NCBI GenBank assembly: GCA_032622095.1
Contig: CP136063.1
Location: 212,243,982-212,307,981 of the forward strand
Direction: 5' to 3'
DNA length: 64,000 nucleotides
DNA from: Siphonodentalium dalli
Taxonomy: Eukaryota > Mollusca > Scaphopoda > Gadilida > Siphonodentaliidae
In this document: in pieces, positions 48,127 through 58,127 of the stretch
Position numbering within the stretch: position 1 is the first letter of the stretch
Layout: every line of letters begins with the position of its first letter
Made by a program: the position numbers and the translations under genes
Notes under the pieces: generated by a model
The model's input: the letters and a program-made list of their open reading frames with translations, nothing else
Database searches by the model: none
What the model was told of the DNA's origin: nothing

Positions 48127-48482
48127 GAATGTAACTGGGGACGTGCGTTTATCTTTTCGATAAAGCACACCTAACCATCCATATGGGGACCTTTGTCATA
48201 CATGTATGCGTGTGAATGTAACCGGGGACGTGCGTTAATCTTTTCGATAAAGCACACCTAACCATCCATATGGGGACCTTTGTCATACATGTATGCGTGT
48301 GAATGTAACTGGGGACGTGCGTTTATCTTTTCGATAAAGCACACCTAACCATCCATATGGGGACCTTTGTCATACATGTATGCGTGTGAATGTAACTGGG
48401 GACGTGCGTTTATCTTTTCGATAAAGCACACCTAACCATCCATATGGGGACCTTTGTCATACATGTATGCGTGTGAATGTAA
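48127..48482. repeat. Four tandem 87-bp units
   Basis: ggggacgtgcgtt begins at 48137, 48224, 48311 and 48398, exactly 87 bp apart. The units differ by only one or two bases, so this is a young array. Confidence 0.92.
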
Positions 48483-48579
48483 ATATTATTTCCAAATTCA
48501 CAACACACACCGTCATTCTTATATATTATTGAAATGCAGTGACTTTCGTTGGCGGAATCATTTTTGTAAATTTATCGTT

Positions 48580-48800
48580 GCATCCCGAATCTAGTCATAA
48601 ATATTTACATTTGAGTGTAGTTCAGGCGATGTTTTCAATGGAGTGGTACGGTCGATTTGTTTCAGATTTTTGGCTCTGAGCCTCTGATAGTAGAATGCTA
48701 CATTCTCCCAGTTGGCATGGTGCCTGAATACTAACTTATCAGTTTCACGAGCCCGAATAAGTCCATAATATGTCTTTAATATATTAACTTTATAATGTTT
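48580..48800 (-). repeat. Inverted mate of the 44560-44770 segment
   Basis: The minus-strand frame of 77 codons (48591-48824) is open here, and its middle (YYGLIRARETDKLVFRHHAN) matches the decayed frame at 44565-44650. The sharing of a frame by two diverged copies suggests a former coding sequence. Confidence 0.5.
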
Positions 48801-48824
48801 AATAATAAAGGTTGTGTTAAACAT

Positions 48825-49435
48825 GCTGCCTCATTACATTATTAACATTGGATTACCCGTATTTGTCTGCCCGAGTCTCAATGATCTAGTCATTTGGACA
48901 GACATTTGTTTACTACAGTTCCTTATGCCAAATTTCTAATTTGTTTATGAATAGAACCTGGTGTGAAATTGTCTACAATGGAGGTTACGAGCAGTTTACC
49001 TCATCAAAATACAAACCATTAATAGAACCATGCATATATAGCATCAGTTCTGACCGTCGCTCGCAGACGAGTATGATTCGCCACACCGTAGCATTTCAAC
49101 CAGGCTCTGCTCAATGCTCATAATTAATTTTGACCAAATGTATATTTGTTTTCAATATTTAATAATTTGTGCAATAATAGCAAATAAGTCTCAATAGAAA
49201 TATGCATTTTTTCAAGACTGAGTTGACAATAATGAAATTGATCATCTGGACGATACAGACACCGTGAAATAACATCAACCGAAAGAACCAACAACGAACA
49301 TCAACATATTTAGCATATATGTACAACCCAACTAATAGAGCTATAAATATGACTTGTACGTTAAATACCGTAACGAATCAACACAGATATATATCTATTG
49401 GCCTATCATATATGTAAAGATAAGTTTATTGACAA
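48825..49435. other. No feature seen
   Basis: AT-rich sequence without a convincing frame or repeat. Confidence 0.5.
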
Positions 49436-49439
49436 TCAA

Positions 49440-49640
49440 GTCACCTTCGTGAAGATTGGATGAGAAATGCGACATGTAGCCTGAACGGAAGAAATTGTTG
49501 ACAGACAGACATACTCACAGACTTCTGCTCGATCGATGACAATGGGGATATCATTTAAGTCTGTTTGTTTGAGGTCCCCAGTCAGTGTAAAGTGACTAAA
49601 GTATAAAATCACATTGAAGTCCCCAGTTTGCACCCATATA
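49440..49640. repeat. Dispersed ggatgagaaatgcg repeat plus paired tccccagt motif
   Basis: gattggatgagaaatgcgac, gcctgaacggaagaaattgt and gacagacagac match the repeat at 51521-51850. From 49567 a paired ggtccccagt ... gtccccagtttg motif follows, also found at 55313 and 56085. Confidence 0.65.
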
Positions 49641-50289
49641 GTCTTATATAATCAAATTACATGGTTACATCGCAAGTTGATTCTTTTGATATCGATAGAA
49701 AGTAGAAACCGACCGGTCTCCATGACTTGCATTTGTTATAAAATTATGACGTGATTAACTGTATTGTTATATCACCCATTACATTGTGTATTGAGACTGT
49801 GGTCGGTTATGGTAGGTGATATTCGGTATTCGTACGGATCACATTTGACATGTCAGATCGTGTGACTATATTTTCTACTTTCAATTTGAGGTGCGTCTGC
49901 GATGTGTTCAAATTGGAAGCTTTGTTTATTGTTCTGTGGATTACTTTTACACCCGATATGGATAGTCATGTGCATTTATAATAATACCGACAGGTCACAT
50001 ATCATATTCAAGGTAAATAGTTTCGTTTAACGACACCTGTAAATGGCTGTATGTAATAAACTGGCTGATAATCATGCATTTATGGAGGTCACTTTTTGCT
50101 ACCAAATTTTGTAGGGAATCTGCGATAATGAAAAATAGGCCCACTACATGGGCAGATGTGAACCCACATATAGGGTCTACTACAAGAACAAATTGAGACC
50201 ACCACCGATTCAGGTACAGTGGTCCACAGTAATATCAAGAGTAGAGTTATTCCTCTTAGCTATATACAATAATTTTATTATCCAGAATT
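49641..50289. other. No gene seen
   Basis: AT-rich unique sequence. Confidence 0.5.
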
Positions 50290-50720
50290 AAGCACTGGTC
50301 AGCTATATAGCATATAAGCACTTGAATTGGTAGATTTGGGTATTTGACCTTCAATCGACCAAATTTCAAGGTCAAGGTCATGTCGGCCAACTGTGTGGAC
50401 ATTCCCAAGTTAGTCCTCATATGATAGTAACCATATATACAATTTTTCTTTAAAATCCAGTGATATTTGGGCATTTGACCTTGATATGACCAGATTTCAA
50501 GGTCAAGGTCATATCGCACAGCGCTCATATTCGAACTTGACCAGCCTATGGACGAGACCTAACCACATACCAAATATACAGTTCATATCTCAAACGGTTC
50601 AAAAGTTATCGTCTTTCGCACAGACGGACAGACAGACGGACGGACGCCGTGACACACGACATATCACCAACTCAGATGCCGACATTACGTGGACCCACTA
50701 GGGTGGGTGCACATAAAAAT
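50290..50720. repeat. Dispersed repeat with tcaaggtcaaggtca motifs
   Basis: Two internal units contain tttcaaggtcaaggtcat (about 50365 and 50490). They end in a cagacggacagacagacgga run and atggtgggt-like text (agggtgggtgcacataaaa). This layout, with GGTCAAGGTCA words followed by a gacggacg run, fits a widespread invertebrate interspersed repeat. Confidence 0.6.
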
Positions 50721-51519
50721 GGAGTATTTGTATCAACTAAAGCTGAAAGTAGATAGGCCTATACTATAGTAGTATGGACAACGGTAGTGCAACATGACTA
50801 GAATACTACCGCTCACAAAGTTTCTCTACCGAAATCTATATAACTCGTCTTCGGTACGTTTCGAACTAGGACTACGGTATAAAAAATCCAAATATAAATT
50901 ATAAATCATATTTAATAAATGGGCCTACTTTTGCGAGAGGTTGCGATCAAATCATGTCCGCCTGAAGACACCCTAAACAGGCAGATCACGTGATCAGACA
51001 GTAACAGTTGTGACTAGGCAATAAATGATTTTTTTATCACTTTATTATTATATTATAATTTAATTTATATCACTTAGCCTATCACTTAACACAATTTCGG
51101 CGGTTTAATACAAAATTCAGTTTTCTGTCATGTTTCAGGGGACAAAATCTGCTTTGGGGGAGGGGTAGATCCGAGGTATCTCTGAATCTGATCGGTGGCT
51201 AGGCGAGTAATCACAGCCTGACCCCGGGCTAGGGGAGTTGTAGCTAAATTTCAAAGTATCAGGTAGGCCTATCACTAGTGCAACATGACTAGAATACTAC
51301 CGCTCACAGAGTTTCTCTACCAGGTCCTGGTCAACGCTCAATCGATCTAGTCCCAAATATGGTCCAGTTTTATACCGGGAGATATCGTTATGTTTCGTCT
51401 CCAACACACACATACAGCAACGGCGGAATATACCGTGATTGGCCGATGTAAATTATCGTCTGCAAACGATGTTATTTCGTTCTAAATGACGCACACACCA
51501 TTCCGATAAATGAATACAG
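50721..51519. other. Unique DNA with a 45-bp direct repeat
   Basis: tagtgcaacatgactagaat through gtttctctacc occurs at 50786-50830 and 51276-51321. No gene is supported. Confidence 0.5.
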
Positions 51520-51895
51520 CATGAAGTTAGACATGTCAAATGTCAATAAACGTTCTCACCTAGGCATTGAGATGAACAAATATACAAAATTTGGTGATGA
51601 TAGGATGAGAAATCTGGCATGCAACCTGAACAAAACAAATATAGTGATACAAAGAACAGGAAACCAAAGATGGCTCAATGGCGGCCATTTTGGAACGGAA
51701 CCAAAAGGGGACGCTAATCACTTAGGCATTGAGATGAACATAAATACAAAATTTGGTGATGATTGGATGAGAAATGCAGCCGGTAGCCTGAACAGAACAA
51801 ATTGTTGACAGACTCAGACTGACAGACTTCCGCTCGACCGATGACAATAGCTTAGCTTGACTTTGTCAAGATAATCTAAAAAGCGGAAGAATCAA
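51520..51895 (+). repeat. Dispersed repeat, two units
   Basis: caaaatttggtgatga-(a/t)ggatgagaaat, with gccn-gcctgaaca, occurs twice (51580 and 51748), followed by gacagac and gctcgaccgatgacaatagc. The 95-codon frame across it is a by-product of the repeat. Confidence 0.65.
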
Positions 51896-51910
51896 ATTAT
51901 TCATACAAAG

Positions 51911-52318
51911 TAGGGCCCTGCGAAGCTTCGAATCGATGTCGACATCGGCGATCTGGCTGAATCGGGATCGACATAGAATCGGCTGTCGGCCCGTGTTGGG
52001 TATTTTTCTAATCGGGTAACATGCGATTTTGTCGGGAGATTTGCACATATATTAATATATATTAATATTGCATTGATAGGCCTATATGGTTGGTTACGTT
52101 CAATACGTTGAAATAAAACAAATAGAATAGATAATAATGGATAATAAGTCCGAAATTGGCATCCAAATATACGTGAATACGATAATAAGTTTGTCATTTT
52201 CCGGATTTTGTCCCGACTTTTACTTTTTGTCCCGATTCGTATTCGATATCGATGTCGACATCGGGCAGCCGATTCGATTCGAGATTCGAGGATGGAATTA
52301 CCAATTCGCAGGGCACTA
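51911..52318. mobile_element. hAT-type MITE with perfect 8-bp target-site duplication
   Basis: The ends TAGGGCCCTGCGAA and TTCGCAGGGCACTA are inverted and flanked by ATACAAAG on both sides (51903-51910 and 52319-52326). An 8-bp duplication and T/CAGNG-type ends define hAT. Subterminal cgattcga and atgtcgacatcg words are inverted between the ends. The 175-codon minus frame at 51901-52428 runs through both borders and is not a gene. Confidence 0.88.
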
Positions 52319-52326
52319 ATACAAAG

Positions 52327-53122
52327 TATTACACAATCAACTAAATTATACATTGACATACTTGAAATACACAATCTCTTAAAGGTGCACAATGCAATGT
52401 TTTGTATGAAACTATGAATCCCAAGCATCTTATTGAGTTTTCTCGACTTGTCGACTGGCAGATTTCAGGATCGACTTTCCTGAAAATCCAGTCGAGGTAA
52501 CCATTTCAAACAAATAAAGAATACAACTTTGAAATGAAAACCGAAGAAACTTATTAATAAAAGGTGTAATGTCAGTTTGTGGCTAGAGAACTTCTTCAAA
52601 TAACAGAGTTTTGGCCAAAATGAGTTTTATAAACGGTTTAACCTTGATGTAGACCATTATATATTGTCAACATTGAAGAAAGCCACCCCTTTTAAAAGAA
52701 ATCAGAGAAAAAGTGGGGTTTTTTTTAAGTCGACCCTTGAAATATTGAAGAATTCATGAAAAGTCTGTGGGTGACGTGCAATGTGGGCGTTATGAAAACT
52801 TGATATCTTTCCTCTGTCGATTAATATCCCAATGCTCTGCAAACTGTAGCATAGCTCAGATATCTGTATCGTACCTATTTTTGACAATTAATGTTGTACA
52901 TACATCTTTAATTATGCGCATTATCTTCACATAACGTCGGCTCAGTGCAATCTTGTTCTAACTTCTAATTCCATAATGGCGGCAAAATGAGTTATTGGTA
53001 CTCGTCGAGTCGTCATATGATTAGCCATCTTATGCACACTTGACATGGTGCAATATTGTGCACCAAATTTGAATGAGATGCCATGCAATCTTGTTCCAAG
53101 ACCGAAAACCCACATTTCGGTA
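52327..53122. other. No gene seen
   Basis: AT-rich. gcaatcttgttc(c/t)aa occurs at about 52950 and 53085 as a short direct repeat. Confidence 0.45.
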
Positions 53123-53528
53123 ATGCTATAATGTCCTATGTCATTTTAGCCATTGAAAAGGGCGAGCGCTACCATGTGACAACTACACAGCGAATGACAA
53201 TACACAAAACAACTGCACTTACTAGCTAAATATAGCACAAGTTTACACCGTTAATTCTATAATGTTCTAAGTTCATGTATAGTGCTGTATATATACCGGT
53301 ATGGCTCTAAATTGACGGCTTCATTGCTCTAATACTATTGCACATATGTATGTAATGTATAATCGTTTAGAAATAAATAATATACAGAGACGTGAATGTC
53401 GACATATTCGATCATTTATAATCGCTATAATAAAACAGAGATGTGTACGCAAACGTTGCAAAACGATTGGGTGCATTTGTGGAATAAGACAATTCGATTG
53501 GTCGGCAGCTTATAGGACATTATAGCAT
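53123..53528. mobile_element. TA-flanked TIR MITE
   Basis: ATGCTATAATGTCCTAT and ATAGGACATTATAGCAT are inverted (one base of spacing difference), flanked by TA (53121-53122 and 53529-53530). Tc1/mariner-type by target site only. No coding frame is present. Confidence 0.6.
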
Positions 53529-55290
53529 TAACGCGAACAACTAAATGTAGATGAAATCGGTCGCAAATTGTTCTATCTCCAAACACATTTCGTGGAATAT
53601 ATTATGCAGACTACTGACATATATCGCATGGAATTGTGCACACATTACCTTTTCAATACCACGGACCCAACAACACCACATTATGGAACCAACGGTGCGC
53701 GCCCTTATACCCAAACCAGGCAGTCAAAACTTCAAATCGCGTTTACCAAGAAATGCAGATTACCGACTTAGAACAAGATAGCACTAAGCCGACGATAAGT
53801 TACTACATTTAGTCAAAAGATCACGTTGTGTAGATGCTTTGATTTTGTGAAAGGTCATTGCTTGAATGAAGCCTTGTGTTGACATAAAACAAGGAAGTAG
53901 TGACACTGCCAAGGTCATAATATGCATATTTAAATAATATATATTTATACCTAGTTCGATTTTGCCTGACGCTCCTGTTTTAAAATCTGATATTTATCTG
54001 GGAGCATCAGATTTCGCTCCATAGGCCTGGCCGCCTCTGTGTTTTATAGCTAGGAATTTGTTTGCCAAACGTTATATCAGTTATATCATCGACACATCCA
54101 TACATCAGCATTAATCTGTGCTGTGCGACATGTGCTCAGTGTGATGTTATGTATCTATAAATAGCGTTGATGCATGACTCCGTAAAGCAAGCCGAAAGGT
54201 AAATGACTAATATGGCACCATTTATCCTACTTGTTTGTGTCAAATTGACTATAATAAGCTGTCTATCATATACATTAATTTGATTATGATGACAACGCAT
54301 GCAATATACTTTATTTTTTGATAAAAACAATGGTAGTCTCTGTGTTCGATACACATGCTCAATAACCATATCATGAAAGTGAAGTATCTCTGACTCACTG
54401 ACTGTAAACAGATATACGGTAAGAACTAAGTTTACAGGAAGACGAATCTCGTACTATATATTACCATGATAAGAAAATTGGGCCTTTTTATAAGAAATGA
54501 GAATTTTGAAGTGGTAAATATTGGTATAAATGAGATATCTCACTGATGTCGAAATCAGTATATCAGAAAACTGAATAATTTGAATTATAATTTTAGTTTG
54601 TATGTTGTAATTTCACTAATTTGTTACCAATTTTGGCATTATTTTGCACATTAAACTGATATTATACCTGTAATGTAATTATTTGTTTTTATTTACTTAC
54701 CCATCAACTAAAACAGGTACACTATGCTGCACGGAATACCATTTTGCCAGAGAAAATTATCAACAGTAATCAGCTCATCAACATTCATAAAATACAGAAC
54801 ACAACTTAAATCAATAAAGTCAAAATATTGAAAATATTGAAAAATAACATTCAATGCAACAATTCTTGTGTTCAATGACCTCCTATGGCCCGATGACCAG
54901 GATGCACCCCGTGGCTTTTCAAGGAAGAAGAAGTTGGTAGGCTAATACTAGGCTACACCTACAGAAACTGAGAAACTTCAGAAAGGACTTAATTCTGTAG
55001 CAGAATTTATTATTCAATTTATTGCATAAATACTCGAGTGTACACACCTACTGACCTAGTATTGTTCTAAATTAAATGAGACACCCATTAGCTGCACACA
55101 ACCACAACAGAAAGAAGAAATAATCGCGATTAAAAAAAATCCAAGAGTTTTTCGAATTCCATTGCATCTTCGGCAGTGAATATATGTCAGGGAAAATTTA
55201 CTGATTTTCTTTTTTACGGTCACGAAACGTAACCGGAATATAAAAAAATGCCTGGATAATTAATCATTCGGGCGGCCCATGATGTGGGGC
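53529..55290. other. No gene seen
   Basis: AT-rich unique sequence. The small frames at 53551-53781 and 54136-54369 show no motif. Confidence 0.5.
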
Positions 55291-55299
55291 TGCAACTCT

Positions 55300-56165
55300 G
55301 CATGCAGTTTGTTGAGGTCCCCAGTGTTAGTGTAGAGTATAATTAATATCACATCGAAGTCCCCAGTTTGACATGGTGATGTTATTTAAAATATCAACTA
55401 ATTGCGAAGTTGCGAACGGAAATCAGGGCGATACATTAACATTTCCTCCACGTTCTTTTAACTTTAAGGTCGTCGATTTACACGACCCGCTGTAGGCCTA
55501 CATATGTTCGCAATCAGAAATTTAAGAAAGCATAAAAAGAGAATTTTCTATCTTTTCTGAGTTATCAATTTTTGGCCACAAGATCGAAATGCCAACACCT
55601 CGAATTTTAATTTTAACACATCGGGGGTTTAAATATCTAATCTATAGACCTAAACGCTTATTGAAAATTCTATTAATGGACACATTCGACTCTAGTCTAA
55701 ATTCAGTCAGGCTAATTAAATGTATAAAAGTAACAAAACTTACCGAAATGGCATCCTAATATGATAAATATCCGAAAATTCACCGAGCGCGCCAAGAAAA
55801 CATTGAGAAATCGTCGTGACGTATCATCATAGGCATCTAGGTGCGCATGCGCAGTCATTTGACATGTAGGCCCTATGCGCATGCGTAGTAACTTGACACG
55901 TGTGTGAATGCGAACTGTGCTAGCGAGACACACTCCCAGCGTGAGGATGGAGTCTGAAGGTGTCTGACTGAAATCATAAACTGGGGACTTTTTTAATTTT
56001 AGTTTTTTCTTGTTCAAGGTCCCCATTTGTGTATTTCAAAGTGGGCAAAAAAATGGGGACCTCATTTAGGTCCCCATTTTTTTTTAGGTCCCCAGTGCAA
56101 GGCATAAAATCAGGTCGACGTCCCCAGTTTGACGTAGTCGCGGACGCCGGCATACGTGCCCGGAA
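55300..56165. repeat. Cluster of paired ggtccccagt / gtccccagtttg motifs
   Basis: Paired motifs at 55313-55372 and 56085-56132 have the same spacing style as 49567-49628. Between them, further tggggac and gtccccat words occur on both strands (55982-56100). Confidence 0.55.
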
Positions 56166-56475
56166 CCCCCCCCCCCCCTCCCGCTTAATTCTGTTTTTAT
56201 CAAGTCACAGTCAGTTGTAGTCATTGATTGCATGCAAGGTCGCATGCATGTTCTTAGTTTCTCTACATTTATCGTAGTCGTAACTACGCATATGGCAAAA
56301 CGACGTTTGTTAAAAAGAACACAGATTTGAGTGACGTACAGTGTCATGTTCCAGGCCATGCGCACGGGTGTAGTTATCAAACAATATGTGATCCTCCGTA
56401 GGATAGGGTATCATATAATATGTGACCCTCGTCTCAGGAGTCACTCGTGGCTCAATGAAGGCAGGAGCATATATA

Positions 56476-56531
56476 AAAATGAGAGGATATGGTGATCCCA
56501 TGAAAAGGGGATCACCATATCCTCTCATTTT
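56476..56531. repeat. Perfect 24-bp-arm hairpin
   Basis: aaaatgagaggatatggtga + tccc and its exact complement are separated by an 8-nt loop (atgaaaag). Short atatgtgatcct words repeat around it (56385-56550). Confidence 0.85.
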
Positions 56532-56639
56532 GATATGTGATCCTAAAATAAGATCCTAAAATAATTTTATTAACTAAACAACCAGAAACAACGGAGATAT
56601 TTAAAGAAGTTTTTTTGACGAAACAACGGAAATATTTTG

Positions 56640-58127
56640 AAGAAGCCCTGATCGGTCATTCGGTTAACAGAATCGCTGTCTGCACAGCCCTGATCGGTCA
56701 TTCGGTTAACAGAATCGCTGTCAGCACAGCCCTGATATGTCATTCGGTTAACAGAATCGCTGTCTGCACAGCCCTGATCGGTCATTCGGTTAACAGAATC
56801 GCTGTCTGCACAGCACAGATCGGTCATTCGGTTAACAGAATCGCTGTCTGCACAGCCCTGATCGGCCTTTCGGTTGACAAAATCGCTGTCTGCACAGCCC
56901 TGATCGGTCATTCGGTTAACACAATCGCTGTCTGCACAGCCATGATCGGTCATTCGGTTAACGGAATCGCTGTCTGCACAGCCCTGATCGGTCATTCGGT
57001 TAACAGAATCGCTGTCTGCACAGCCCTGATCGGTCATTCGGTTAACATAATCGCTGTCTGCAGAGCCCTGATCTTTCATTCGGTTAACAGAATCGCTGTC
57101 TGCACATCCCTGATCGGTCATTCGGTTAACAGAATCGCTGTCTGCACAGCCCTGATAGGTCATTCGGTTAACAGAATCGCTGTCTGCACAGCCCTGATCG
57201 GTCATTCGGTTAACAGAATCGCTGTCTTCACAGCCCTGATCGGTCATTCGGTTAACAGAATCGCTGTCTGCACAGCCCTGATCGGTCATTCGGTTAACAG
57301 AATCGCCGTCTGCACAGCCCCGATCGGTCATTCGGTTAACAGAATCGCTGCCTGCACAGCCATGATCGGTCATTCGGTTAACATAATCGCTGTCTGCACA
57401 GCCCTGATCGGTCATTCGGTTAACAGAATCGCTGCCTGCACAGCCCTTATCGATCATTCGGTTAAAAGAATCGCTGTCTCCACAACCCTGATCGGTCATT
57501 CGGTTAACAGAATCGCTGTCTTCACAGCCCTGGTCTGTCATTCGGTTACCAGAATCGCTGTCTGCACAGCCCTGATCGGTCATTCGGTTAACAGAATCGC
57601 TGTCTGCACAGCCCTGATCGGTCATTCGGTTAACAGAATCGCTGTCTGCACAGCCATGCTCGGTCATTCGGTTAACAGAATCGCTGTCTGCACAGCCCTG
57701 ATCGGTAATTCGGTTAACAGAATCGCTGTCTGCACAGCCCTGATCGGTCATTCGGTTAACAGAATCGCTGCCTGCACAGCCATGATCGGTCATTCGGTTA
57801 ACAGAATCGCTGTCTGCACAGCCCTGATCGGTCATTCGGTTAACAGAATCGCTGTCTGCACAGCCCTGATCGGTCATTCGGTTAACAGAATCGCTGTCTG
57901 CACAGCCCTGGTCGGTCATTCGGTTAACAGAATCGCTGTCTGCACAGCCCTGATCGGTCATTCGGTTAACATAATCGCTGTCTGCACAGCCCTGATCGGT
58001 CATTCGGTTAACATAATCGCTGTCTGCACAGCCCTGATCGGTCATTCGGTTAACAGAATCGCTGTTTGCACAGCCCTGATAGGTCATTCGGTTAACAGAA
58101 TCGCTGTCTGCACAGCCCTGATCGGTC
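56640..58127. repeat. 42-bp minisatellite, about 35 units, open in one frame on each strand
   Basis: The unit is ctgatcggtcattcggttaa + cagaatcgctgtctgcacag + cc. All units are exactly 42 bp with one to four point changes each. Plus frame: ALIGHSVNRIAVCT per unit (whole frame 56615-58309, 564 codons). Minus frame: MTDQGCADSDSVNR per unit (58087-56570, 505 codons). The minus frame has a TAA just upstream of the array and no Met outside it. Most unit differences change the amino acid in both readings (such as aga to ata, ctg to atg, gtc to gcc on plus), which does not suggest protein constraint. Listed as a repeat, not as a CDS. Confidence 0.9.

Noticed and set aside
51901-52428. 175-codon minus-strand frame
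   Set aside because: It crosses both termini and the target-site duplication of the hAT MITE, so it cannot be a resident gene.
55712-56026. 104-codon minus-strand frame
   Set aside because: No recognised domain, lies in a motif-repeat cluster, and no splice or promoter context.
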